A DNA stretch of 64,000 nucleotides from Candidatus Electrothrix scaldis (GTDB lineage: Bacteria > Desulfobacterota > Desulfobulbia > Desulfobulbales > Desulfobulbaceae): contig CP138355.1 of assembly GCA_033584155.1 (NCBI GenBank), positions 1,054,001-1,118,000 of the forward strand. The letters run 5' to 3'. This document shows positions 56,439-64,000 of the stretch, piece after piece. The notes beneath the pieces are model-generated. The model was not told where the DNA came from, did not search any database, and was given only the letters and a program-made list of their open reading frames with translations. The translations under genes were made by a program, and so were the position numbers. How positions within the stretch are numbered: the first letter of the stretch is position 1; every line of letters begins with the position of its first letter.

Positions 56439-57705
56439 TCAACCGAATCTTCTCATTGCCTGGCTTGAGCAAGCAGGTCTTTCCCATAGCCTTGCGGTCC
56501 CCCTGACCTATGCCCTGATCACCTTTGCGGTTTTTCTTACCGCTCTGCTGGCAACATGGTTTGTTCGCCGCACCTTGGTCAGCTCGCTGATTAAATTCAT
56601 TCATAATAATCGACTCACCTGGGACGATGCCTTAACGGATTATCATTTTTTCACCCGGCTGTCCTGGTTTGTCCCGGTCCTTATTTTCTATGTTGCCCAG
56701 GACCTCCTTCTTCCCCCGGATTCGCAATGGCTGGAGATGGTTCCCCGTCTCATTTTCTGTGGTTTTATCCTGGCTGGAGTTCGGGTTATCAGCGCGTTAC
56801 TCAAAGCCACAAACAGCATCTACCGCTCCCGGCACGTCCAAACCGGTAAAACCATCCGAGGGTATATCGATGCCATCAGGATAGTTGTCTATCTTTTAGG
56901 GGCTATCTTTATGGTGAGCTCTCTTACCGGTCGTTCGCCCTGGGGACTGCTTTCCGTCATGGGTGGTTTAACAGCTCTGACCATGCTCATCTTTCGCGAC
57001 ACGATTCTTGGTTTTATCGGGGCAATTCAGCTCACGACTAATGATATGATTCGGGTTGGGGACTGGATTGAGATGGAGTCACACGGCGCGGATGGCGATG
57101 TGATTGAGGTTTCTATTCACTCGGTCCGGGTACGGAATTGGAATAAGACCATCACCACCATTCCCACCTATGCCCTGATTGCCAATCCTTTTAAGAACTG
57201 GCGCGGCATGAAAGAGTCAGGAGGGCGACGGATCAAACGGGCCCTGCATCTTGACATGACCTCAATCCGCTTTTTGAGCGAGGAAGAATTGGATAAGTTG
57301 GAGGAGATTCGTATCCTGCGGGACTATCTCCACACCAAGAGAGAGGAAATAAAGAAATACAACACGGCGCGTGGTGCAGAGGCGAGCGAGACAATCAATG
57401 GGCGTTGCCAGACCAACGTGGGGCTCTTCCGGGCCTATATTCAGGCTTGGCTCCGAGAAAACCCAAAGGTCCATAAGAAGATGACTTTCTTAGTCCGCCA
57501 GCTGACTCCAGGGGCCAACGGCTTGCCTATGGAGATCTATGTTTTTAGTAATGATCAGGTTTGGGCCAATTACGAGGCCCTTCAGGCAGATATCTTTGAT
57601 CACCTGATCGCTATCCTGCCCTATTTTCACCTCCGCGTTTTTCAGGAGCCTTCTGGGTACGATTTTAGAATGCTCACGCATATCCCACAAAAAATAGCGG
57701 AGTAA
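56431..57705 (+). CDS. MscS-family mechanosensitive ion channel
   Basis: 424 residues. Three or more N-terminal membrane helices (LTYALITFAVFLTALLATWFV, LSWFVPVLIFYVAQDLLL), then the pore helix and beta domain: SLTGRSPWGLLSVMGGLTAL, DTILGFIGAIQLTTNDMIRVGDWIE and TITTIPTYALIANPFKNW. The layout fits the YbdG-like branch, with a long C-terminal cytoplasmic domain. The channel releases solutes on hypo-osmotic shock. Start overlaps the thioredoxin-fold gene by 8 bases; two hairpins with a T-tail follow. Confidence 0.93.
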   Translation: MSDQPNLLIAWLEQAGLSHSLAVPLTYALITFAVFLTALLATWFVRRTLVSSLIKFIHNNRLTWDDALTDYHFFTRLSWFVPVLIFYVAQDLLLPPDSQWLEMVPRLIFCGFILAGVRVISALLKATNSIYRSRHVQTGKTIRGYIDAIRIVVYLLGAIFMVSSLTGRSPWGLLSVMGGLTALTMLIFRDTILGFIGAIQLTTNDMIRVGDWIEMESHGADGDVIEVSIHSVRVRNWNKTITTIPTYALIANPFKNWRGMKESGGRRIKRALHLDMTSIRFLSEEELDKLEEIRILRDYLHTKREEIKKYNTARGAEASETINGRCQTNVGLFRAYIQAWLRENPKVHKKMTFLVRQLTPGANGLPMEIYVFSNDQVWANYEALQADIFDHLIAILPYFHLRVFQEPSGYDFRMLTHIPQKIAE

Positions 57706-57715
57706 GAGGTACGGT

Positions 57716-57773
57716 GCGGTGCAGCATCATTGCGCAGGCACCGCGCTTCTGTTGCGCTTTCGCAGCGCTTTTT
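57716..57773 (+). terminator. Double-hairpin terminator of the VF530-MscS operon
   Basis: First stem GCGGTGC (57716-57722)/GCACCGC (57738-57744). Second stem GTTGCG (57751-57756)/CGCAGC (57761-57766) with a 4-base loop and a T-tail to 57773. Confidence 0.75.
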
Positions 57774-57999
57774 ACACTTCCTGCACCATATAGCTGCACT
57801 CGGCAATAATATCCTCACGGTCATGAGGACAGTCTTCCGGTTGTACATTGGGGCATTCTGCATCATACCACCTCTTGCCCGCCAGTGTCATAGCCTCATC
57901 CTTAGATGCAGCTTCCACTGTGTATCTCTGCTGCTCCATCTTGCAGGTGCAGGTCTCGGCTCGTTTTCCTGGTGTAACTTTTACCGTGTATTTTGGCAT
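57772..57999 (-). CDS. Small Cys-rich protein
   Basis: 75 residues. It opens MPKYTVKVTPGKRAETCTCK, then YTVEAASKDEAMTLAGKRWYD, and ends with cysteines (AECPNVQPEDCPHDRED; IIAECSY), six in all, so a metal site or disulfides are possible. AAGGAGACCC precedes the ATG, a good ribosome binding site. The middle resembles beta-alpha folds that act on aromatic or signalling peptides, but I name no family. Its stop overlaps the T-tail of the convergent operon's terminator. Confidence 0.65.
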   Translation of the reverse strand: MPKYTVKVTPGKRAETCTCKMEQQRYTVEAASKDEAMTLAGKRWYDAECPNVQPEDCPHDREDIIAECSYMVQEV

Positions 58000-58303
58000 A
58001 ATAAGGGTCTCCTTGCTTGTATTTCTACTCTAGAGAACAAGAATCGCTTTGTAGCGGATTCGAAAAAAATGATCATAATAAGAAATGGTTCAACATAACA
58101 CGCTCTTTAAGAAAGAAAAGCAAAAAAGGGCATGAAGGTACAGAGATATACTGTCTGTATGATCGGGCGATATATATGGTAGGTGCGGAAAAACCGGAGA
58201 AAATATTTGCTTTCGTGAGTTGATTCGCTATCCTTATCTTAGGATAGATCTTGCTATCGTACCTTCCTGATTTCTCTCTGGCCCTGAATAGCCTGGAAAT
58301 ACT
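58000..58303. other. Intergenic region with a short inverted repeat
   Basis: 304 bases before the PEP-utilising enzyme. TATCCT/AGGATA near 58230-58247 is a small inverted repeat that could be an operator or terminator. Nothing else is recognisable. Confidence 0.4.
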
Positions 58304-60979
58304 ATGAACAAGTCCTACACCCGTATTTTTTCTTCTTTGAGGAAAGAGGATATCGCTGAGGTTGGCGGGAAAGGGGCCAATCTGGGTGAACTCACCGACG
58401 CAGGCTTTCCTGTCCCTCCTGGGTTTGTTATCACTGCCCAGGCCTATAAGGATTTTTTCACTGCGCTTGGCCTGAAAAACGAGCTGGAGCAATTATCCAA
58501 AGCCCAAGGAGATAAACTGGAACAGTATTGTGCCCCCATCCGTGAGGCCATTACCTCGACCCCGCTTCCCCTCCTTCCTGCCCAAGCCATTCTTGCTGCC
58601 TATGAACAGCTTCTGGAGGAAAGGGGAGCTGAGCTTCTCTGTGCTGTGCGCAGTTCCGCAACCACTGAGGATCTTCAGGATGCCAGTTTTGCCGGGCAAC
58701 ACGGGACCTATTACTATGTTGATCGGACAAATCTACAGCGTATGATCCGCCTTTGTTGGGCCTCGCTGTGGAATGCCGAGGCGGTGAGCTATCGCCTTGC
58801 CCGGGGCATCGAACATACTGAGGCACAGATGGCGGTGGTGGTGCAGGAGATGATCCGGGCTGATGTGGCAGGAATTACCTTTACGGTTAATCCTGTCTCC
58901 GGGGCTGAGGAGATCGTGACCGAGTCCTCCTGGGGTATGGGGGCTGCTATTGTGGACGGGCGGGTAACGCCGGATCGCTACATTCTGGACCGCAACACCC
59001 TGCAACTGCGTGAGCGTCGGATTGCCTGTAAGCGCTTTATGGTTTCCTCCTCCTTGCAGGCCGGTGCAACATCCCGCCTGGAGGAAATTCCCCAGACAAG
59101 GCAGCAGGAGGAAACCCTACCACCGGAGTTGCTCTGTCTCGTCGCAAATTGGGCAGTCCGGGCAGAAGAGCATTTCGCTTCTCCACAGGATCTGGAATGG
59201 GCCATAGCTGATGGCAGATTTTATCTGCTTCAGTCTCGTCCCATTACCGCGATGGGGGGCAAGAAACGTCCGAAAGACCCTGCGGGGCAGTATGTTCTGT
59301 TTAAACCCTATGCCGAGAATATGACAGATGCCCTGACGCCTATGATGATGTCTTTGTTCTCTCGGGGAGTGCATCCTTTCATCTGTTTTCTTGAGGGGCG
59401 GGCCTATTTGGATCTTAAATTTCTCCTGCCGCTTCTCCCGTTCAGCCTTTCTGGACAGGATGTGGCAGCTCTCTTCTATGATCTTCGTCTTGACTCGAAG
59501 CTCACATTAGCCCATCTTTCCTGGAAAAAGCTCCTTTATTATCTTCCAGGGCTGTTTGTGGGTTATTTGTCGTGGGGTGTTTTTTTAGCTCGCTCTCGGA
59601 ATGTGCCGGATGATTTTATGGAGCATTTTCGAGATGTTTGTAAAAAGATAGAAAGCGCACCAAGTTATGGGCCAGAGGAAACCCTGCGGCGTCTCTGGAT
59701 CATATCGGGTCTCTTGGATCCTCTGGGGACCTACCCTCTCATGGTGAATGTTGCGGCCGCCAGCGGTGCATTACTTCCTCCTCTCTTGACAGCACTTTTG
59801 CAACGATGGTGGCCTGATGCACCTGCTGATGCTATACCTCTTCTTTGCTCTGGTCAGCAGGGGGTGCTTTCCGCTGAAATGGGCCGGGAAATAAAAGTTC
59901 TTGCCAAAGAAGCAGCTCGTTTTCCTGCGGTGAAGAATATTTTCCTCCAATCTGCAATAGACGAGGTGCTGACTGACCTCAACCACTGCCCGGAGGCTGA
60001 GTGTTTCCTTCAGCTTTTTAATGCCTTCTTAGCAAAACATGGTCACAGGGCCGTTCGGGAATTGGAACTGCAATCTCCACGCTGGGAGGAAAATCCGGGC
60101 CAGCTGATCACTATGATCCGTAATTACCTGCTGGCAGAGACAAGGCCAGGGGGAGCGGGAAAAAAACAGGAAGGACAGCATGACGTAAAACGCGAAGTTA
60201 AACGAGCGGAACTTATGACGCAGGTCCGGGAAAAGCTTGCTTTGCTTCCTCTGGAACGTTTTTTTCAACCTCGCCAACGTTTTTTCAATGTCCTTGTTAC
60301 CCGAGCCCGATACCTGATCAAGCTCAGGGAGAATTCTCGTTTTTATCATATTATGGGCCTATATTTTGTCCGCAAAAAACTGCTCAGTCTTGAGAACGAG
60401 TTTATTGCTCAAGGCTCTTTGAAATGCAAAGATGATATCTTTTTTCTTCATCTTGATGAGGTTCGGCGCATGCAGCAAGGTGAGTTGCACTGGGCTGATG
60501 TTGAGCAACGCCTTCGACGTCGCCGCCTTGAACATACCCGTTTCTCTCGGAAGAAATTGCGAAAAACTGTGGGGATACAATTGCCGGAATCGTCTTGCAG
60601 TCCTGGCTTTTCTCGTGGAGGAAATATGGTTCTGCAAGGACAATCTGCCTCTCCGGGCGCCTGTGAGGGAATTGCCCGAGTCATCCTGGATCCAGGTGTT
60701 AACGGGGAACTACAGCCCGGAGAGATCCTGGTGGCCCCGTATACAGATCCGGCCTGGACGCCGCTTTTTCTGACCGCAGGCGCAGCTGTGGTGGAAGTGG
60801 GGAGTTACCTCTCCCACGCTGGCACCGTGGCCAGGGAATATGGTCTACCCTGTGTGGTGGATGTTGCAGAATGCACCAAGCGCATTCAAAGTGGTGATCG
60901 ACTTTATGTTGACGGCGATCAAGGAATCGTGCAAATTCTTGGAGAGCAGCAGGCAGGAAAAACCAACAGCACAAGTTGA
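58304..60979 (+). CDS. PEP-utilising phosphotransferase-like enzyme, Rph type
   Basis: 891 residues. The N-terminal ATP/PPDK-like domain covers 1-320: VGGKGANLGELTDAGFPVPPG, CAVRSSATTEDLQDASFAGQ, SWGMGAAIVDGRVTPD and LQSRPITAMG. A ~450-residue central helical domain has no PEP synthase or PPDK counterpart. The C-terminal swivelling phospho-His domain carries SPGACEGIARVI and SYLSHAGTVAREYGLPCVVDV with His838 and ends at once afterwards. The TIM-barrel PEP-binding domain of PEP synthase is absent. This three-part plan (ATP domain, substrate domain, His domain) is that of rifampin phosphotransferase and related enzymes, so a small-molecule kinase is more likely than PEP synthase. The substrate is unknown. 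A small membrane-protein gene follows after 27 bases. Confidence 0.88.
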   Translation: MNKSYTRIFSSLRKEDIAEVGGKGANLGELTDAGFPVPPGFVITAQAYKDFFTALGLKNELEQLSKAQGDKLEQYCAPIREAITSTPLPLLPAQAILAAYEQLLEERGAELLCAVRSSATTEDLQDASFAGQHGTYYYVDRTNLQRMIRLCWASLWNAEAVSYRLARGIEHTEAQMAVVVQEMIRADVAGITFTVNPVSGAEEIVTESSWGMGAAIVDGRVTPDRYILDRNTLQLRERRIACKRFMVSSSLQAGATSRLEEIPQTRQQEETLPPELLCLVANWAVRAEEHFASPQDLEWAIADGRFYLLQSRPITAMGGKKRPKDPAGQYVLFKPYAENMTDALTPMMMSLFSRGVHPFICFLEGRAYLDLKFLLPLLPFSLSGQDVAALFYDLRLDSKLTLAHLSWKKLLYYLPGLFVGYLSWGVFLARSRNVPDDFMEHFRDVCKKIESAPSYGPEETLRRLWIISGLLDPLGTYPLMVNVAAASGALLPPLLTALLQRWWPDAPADAIPLLCSGQQGVLSAEMGREIKVLAKEAARFPAVKNIFLQSAIDEVLTDLNHCPEAECFLQLFNAFLAKHGHRAVRELELQSPRWEENPGQLITMIRNYLLAETRPGGAGKKQEGQHDVKREVKRAELMTQVREKLALLPLERFFQPRQRFFNVLVTRARYLIKLRENSRFYHIMGLYFVRKKLLSLENEFIAQGSLKCKDDIFFLHLDEVRRMQQGELHWADVEQRLRRRRLEHTRFSRKKLRKTVGIQLPESSCSPGFSRGGNMVLQGQSASPGACEGIARVILDPGVNGELQPGEILVAPYTDPAWTPLFLTAGAAVVEVGSYLSHAGTVAREYGLPCVVDVAECTKRIQSGDRLYVDGDQGIVQILGEQQAGKTNSTS

Positions 60980-61006
60980 AGTGCCGCAAGGAATGGAGAA
61001 AACAAG

Positions 61007-61336
61007 ATGTTGCTTATAGGAAAAATTATCGTCTTTCTCGTGGGGATGGGGCTCGCTGTTCAGGTCGTGGCTGCTTTCTACAGCATTATTGATCTCTGGT
61101 ACAGTATCCGTACTGAGTATCCGAGGGTCCTGCGGGGGATTCTGTTTTGGTGTGGTCTCAGCGGCTTTATCGCTTTTTTGCTGGGAGGCCAGCTCCGCCC
61201 TGCCTTTCTTTGGGGGATGCTTTTTTACCTGCCTTTCTATCTTGTTCAGTTTTATCTCTTTCAGGGAATTATTCGATACCGCTATAGGAAGGGAGGAGAG
61301 ATAATACCTGATGATCTCCAGGACGACTCTTATTAA
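61007..61336 (+). CDS. Small membrane protein behind the Rph-like enzyme
   Basis: 109 residues with three hydrophobic segments (IGKIIVFLVGMGLAVQVVAA, VLRGILFWCGLSGFIAFLLG, LWGMLFYLPFYLVQFYLFQ) and a charged C-terminus. Not recognised. AATGGAGAAAAC supplies a weak ribosome binding site. Same strand and 27 bases after the Rph-like gene, so probably co-transcribed. Confidence 0.65.
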   Translation: MLLIGKIIVFLVGMGLAVQVVAAFYSIIDLWYSIRTEYPRVLRGILFWCGLSGFIAFLLGGQLRPAFLWGMLFYLPFYLVQFYLFQGIIRYRYRKGGEIIPDDLQDDSY

Positions 61337-61368
61337 CTGGGCCGTCGAGTCTTGAGCTGCGCCTGGAG

Positions 61369-62373
61369 TTATTCTTCTTTGCAGATCTCTGGATACAGCT
61401 TTGCCGCACAGTCCGGGCAAATGCCGTGACTGAACTCGGCTTCAGAATGTTTCCGTATATAGGATTCAATCTGATTCCAATATCCTTTGTCGTCGCGGAT
61501 TTTTTTGCAGGAGGCGCAGATGGGCAGGAAGCCACTGAGGACTTTTACCTGGGAGACTGCTTCCTGTAATTTCTCTGTTCGCTGCTCAACCAGCTCTTCC
61601 AGTTCTTCCTTGTATTGGTTGAGCTCCTTTTCAGCAGCCAGCCGTTTTTTCATTTCATCAAGAGAATTCATAACGATATACAGGGAAAGCAAGAGGGTGA
61701 TCGTTATAATCACAACAGAGATGCAGAGCAAGCCCTTGGTCAGATGGCCGATTTCCTCGTTGATTTCCTCGTAGTAGACACCAGTACCGATAACCCAGCC
61801 CCAGGGCTTGAAGAGCTTGACGTAGGAGAGCTTGGGGATAATGCGTACAGGTGTTTTTTTCCATTTCCAGTAATATTGAACATATCCTCCGTCCTCTTCC
61901 TGAGCCAGGGCAACAAATTCTTTAAACAGATACCGGCCTTCTGAATCGGTGTAACTGGACATATCCTTGCCCTCCAAGTGCTTCAGGCGAGGATGCATGA
62001 CCATGGTGGGGTGGGTATCGTTGATCCAGAAATATCCTCTTCCGGCAGAGCCATAGCGAATTTCCCGTATTTGGTCAACTGCCAGTTTTTGTCCGACCTC
62101 TCGGGAAAGCTCGCCAGATGCGATCATTTGCTCATAGTGATGTAACATGCTGAGAACGGTTTGGACTTCAGCAGAAATGAGGGCTTTTTTTTGGGAGAGA
62201 AGGTTGCTTTTAAAGACGGGCAGGGCAATGGCAAAGAGGGTGACCACGAAAAGAAGGATGGTCAGAGCAGAGGGCAGAGCAATGCGGGCGACCTCTTTTT
62301 TGTAGAGCCGCCCTGTTTCATTTATCATGACGCGCTCACGTATTTTTTCTACTACCTCTATTTTTTGGGGCAC
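61369..62373 (-). CDS. Membrane Cache-domain sensor with Cys-rich C-terminal tail
   Basis: 334 residues from GTG 62373 (GGAGGAGG lies 11 bases before); ATG 62328 is an alternative. Membrane segments at about 30-52 and 222-245 flank a single Cache domain (YFWINDTHPTMVMHPRLKHL, KEFVALAQEEDGGYVQYYW, WGWVIGTGVYYEEI). A coiled coil follows (LEELVEQRTEKLQEAV), then a compact domain PICASCKKIRDDKGYWNQIE with HGICPDC, four cysteines in two CxxC pairs, seen at the end of several sensor and response-regulator proteins in related bacteria. No kinase or methyl-accepting domain is present, so the output is unclear. Confidence 0.8.
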   Translation of the reverse strand: MPQKIEVVEKIRERVMINETGRLYKKEVARIALPSALTILLFVVTLFAIALPVFKSNLLSQKKALISAEVQTVLSMLHHYEQMIASGELSREVGQKLAVDQIREIRYGSAGRGYFWINDTHPTMVMHPRLKHLEGKDMSSYTDSEGRYLFKEFVALAQEEDGGYVQYYWKWKKTPVRIIPKLSYVKLFKPWGWVIGTGVYYEEINEEIGHLTKGLLCISVVIITITLLLSLYIVMNSLDEMKKRLAAEKELNQYKEELEELVEQRTEKLQEAVSQVKVLSGFLPICASCKKIRDDKGYWNQIESYIRKHSEAEFSHGICPDCAAKLYPEICKEE

Positions 62374-62465
62374 TGTCTTTCTTACCTCCTCCAGTTTTGC
62401 TTACTGGTTGAAGGGAAATCCTCAGAGAGCATAGGATGTTGGGGTAAAAAGAGGATGTAGGTCTC

Positions 62466-63503
62466 TCAGCCTTTATTTGCTTTCAGGATACAGGCAAGCT
62501 CACATGCTGCTGCATAGGCGTTAATCTCCTCTTGGAGGAATTGTACATAAGGACAGTCGCTTACCGCAAGGAGAGAATTTCGAATCATATATTTTCTGTC
62601 CTGCTCCAGGGGCTCAAGAATATAACTGAAGATCTGTGGACGGCGGCAAACCTGCGGGCGTTTGCTGTATACCGTGCAGCGGCCATTCTCCTCCAGGGCG
62701 GGGCAGGAGGAGTCTTGAGGCAGGATCATGCTCCAGCCATTGCGCCAATGGATAAGTTCCGGGGAGGAGCATTGATAAAAGGGGCGTCCCTCTACCAGGA
62801 GCGGTGTGTTGTCAGCCTTTGCATCAAGGGCCCGTCTGTTTCGGCTTTCCGGTGTGTCATGGCAGGGGAGGGGAAAAAGTTCGGTTTCCGTACTCTGTAA
62901 AGGGATTTCAAAGAACTCCTGTTGCATTGCCTTGTCCGGTCCGATGCAGCAAAGTCGACAATGACAGGGCGCGCAGAGCAAAGAATTGATCTCTTCCAGT
63001 TCCATTTCCAGGATGCGCTGATTAATCAAGGCAGTGGCGGCAGTTACTTTATCTACGGTTTGGCCGGATTCATCCACTACTTTTCCAGCCACTCCAGCGA
63101 GCTCTTTCGCTTGTTGCTCTGTGCCGAGTGTTTCCAGAAGCTGTAACTGGTCAAGATAAGGATGGAGTAAATTTTCCGGCTCAGGGTAGACAGTGTAGGC
63201 GGTCTCAACCGGTTCTGTCATGGCCGAAATAATTTCTTCGACCTTTGTTCCGGGGCCGCTGAGTTGGTACATAAACTGCACCATAGAGACCAGTGGCAAT
63301 GCTGGCTGTTTCAGCAAAGCCATGCCGTCCTGGAGATCTTCTTTTTTCACCTTTTTGTGCTCCTGTTTTTCTGCATAAATCTGAAATTCCTCCTCAACGT
63401 ACACAAAATTCAAATCTAAAACAAGCAGGAGCGATATTTTTCCATGCACCTGAAATTGCCTTTCTCCTTTACAGCAGGCAAGAAAATTATTAGTTATCTG
63501 CAT
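62466..63503 (-). CDS. YkgJ-type cysteine cluster protein, long form
   Basis: 345 residues. The C-terminal half holds the clusters: CAPCHCRLCCIGPDKAM, then CPALEENGRCTVYSKRPQVCRRPQ and a final SDCPYVQF. The N-terminal ~170 residues are helical and acidic (VEEIISAMTEPVETAY; MELEEINSLL). It belongs with PF03692-type proteins, like 38666-39403, but with a different N-terminus. A 54-base divergent gap separates it from def. Metal ligand set looks complete. Confidence 0.8.
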   Translation of the reverse strand: MQITNNFLACCKGERQFQVHGKISLLLVLDLNFVYVEEEFQIYAEKQEHKKVKKEDLQDGMALLKQPALPLVSMVQFMYQLSGPGTKVEEIISAMTEPVETAYTVYPEPENLLHPYLDQLQLLETLGTEQQAKELAGVAGKVVDESGQTVDKVTAATALINQRILEMELEEINSLLCAPCHCRLCCIGPDKAMQQEFFEIPLQSTETELFPLPCHDTPESRNRRALDAKADNTPLLVEGRPFYQCSSPELIHWRNGWSMILPQDSSCPALEENGRCTVYSKRPQVCRRPQIFSYILEPLEQDRKYMIRNSLLAVSDCPYVQFLQEEINAYAAACELACILKANKG

Positions 63504-63557
63504 ACGGAAACAAAAGACACAGTTACCCGATATAATCTTCCAAGTTTACTTCCGATA

Positions 63558-64000
63558 ATGGCTATCAGAGAAATAGTAACCTATCCTGCTCCGGTTCTCC
63601 GGGAAAAAGCAGTAAAAATAGAAACATTTGATGAGGCACTTCGCGAGCTGGCTGATGATATGGTTGAAACCATGTATGCGGCCCAAGGTGTCGGACTAGC
63701 TGCAAACCAGATCGGTATTGCTGAACAAATCGTGGTCGTTGATACCTCAACTCAGGAAGACGAACGAAAACACATCGTTCTTATTAATCCGGTTATCTCT
63801 GAAGGTGAGGGAAATGTCCCTGATCTGGAAGGCTGCCTGAGCGTTGTGGAGTATAGTGCTAAGGTGGACCGCTTCAGGAAGATCAGGGTGACGGCCCAGG
63901 ATCTGGGCGGGAAAGATTTCGACTTCATTGCGGAAGATCGTTTTGCCCGTATCATTCAGCATGAGGTGGATCATCTGCTCGGTACGTTATTCATTGATCG
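63558..64000 (+). CDS. def: Peptide deformylase, 5' part
   Basis: The first 147 residues of a gene that runs off the window. All three active-site motifs are present: GVGLAANQIG (residues 45-54), EGCLSV with the metal-ligand Cys, and QHEVDHLLG (HExxH-type). The enzyme removes the formyl group from nascent proteins, using Fe or Zn. The N-terminal AIREIVTYPAPVLREKA is typical. The ATG at 63558 has only a weak ribosome binding site. fmt or gidB commonly follows def, but the window ends. Confidence 0.95.
   Translation, partial: MAIREIVTYPAPVLREKAVKIETFDEALRELADDMVETMYAAQGVGLAANQIGIAEQIVVVDTSTQEDERKHIVLINPVISEGEGNVPDLEGCLSVVEYSAKVDRFRKIRVTAQDLGGKDFDFIAEDRFARIIQHEVDHLLGTLFID

Noticed and set aside
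58304-60979. Phosphoenolpyruvate synthase PpsA
   Set aside because: The C-terminal PEP-binding TIM barrel is missing and the phospho-His domain is at the very C-terminus, which fits Rph-like enzymes better.

Overview
The window comes from a Gram-negative bacterium: it carries a BamA outer-membrane assembly protein, a TolC-type outer-membrane efflux protein and lipoprotein/signal-peptide secretion. An encoded tRNA-Sec, a fused SecDF, an F0 operon (AtpZ-AtpI-AtpB-AtpE) without adjacent F1 genes, several Cache-domain sensors and the general protein flavour suggest a Desulfobacterota lineage, most likely a Desulfobulbales member. That taxonomic call is inference. There are no rRNA genes, no prophage, no intact IS element and no CRISPR array. 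Gene starts were moved to internal start codons where a ribosome binding site or signal peptide supported it.

Layout. 1-7.6 kb: 3' end of a TolC-family gene, two small envelope genes, a truncated AAA-ATPase-like remnant, an FN3 protein, a degenerate 21-bp tandem array and a secreted ELWxxDGT-repeat protein with near-identical internal repeats. 7.7-16.1 kb: secDF, larB, a hybrid histidine kinase convergent with an orphan HPt protein that resembles its tail, tRNA-Sec and an Asp/Ser-rich protein. 16.2-24.2 kb: a UvrD-like helicase, the F0 operon headed by hemL, a DUF1566 protein and a small membrane protein. 24.2-32.3 kb (minus strand): a compact run of a P-loop/FHA-like/metallophosphoesterase fusion, DUF47, a PiT phosphate transporter, Hen1 and Pnkp, so RNA end-repair genes sit with phosphate transport. 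32.4-37.1 kb: a defence locus with a DUF262/DUF1524 (GmrSD-like) gene and an ABC-three-component cassette (Mrr-like nuclease protein, middle component, DUF2326 ATPase). 37.2-45.2 kb: HAD, HD and cysteine-cluster genes, bamA, plsC, telA and an XpaC-like gene. 45.5-49.5 kb: an acidic zinc-ribbon protein, tRNA-Phe, PilZ, a YdjM-like hydrolase with a broken DUF5685 gene behind it, and a lipoprotein.

49.5-52.0 kb is the most unusual part. An NB-ARC/TPR STAND ATPase is preceded by a 109-residue membrane-anchored protein. The C-terminus of the small protein and the N-terminus of the ATPase share a short Gly/Asn-rich motif (GDNAKVKGGIHFNN versus GNHAHVEGGIHFHN). This is the arrangement expected of an NLR-effector pair that signals by amyloid-like templating. 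52.3-64 kb: a USP-permease pair, a class II Fic protein, VF530, a thioredoxin-fold protein, MscS, an Rph-like PEP-utilising enzyme, a Cache-domain protein, a second cysteine-cluster protein and the start of def.

Several repeat families overlay this: a 26-bp palindromic GTAGGGGC element in at least six copies, two of which supply the stop codon of the neighbouring gene; a 23-bp tandem array of palindromic units beside the STAND gene; and a perfect 15-bp G/C hairpin downstream of telA.
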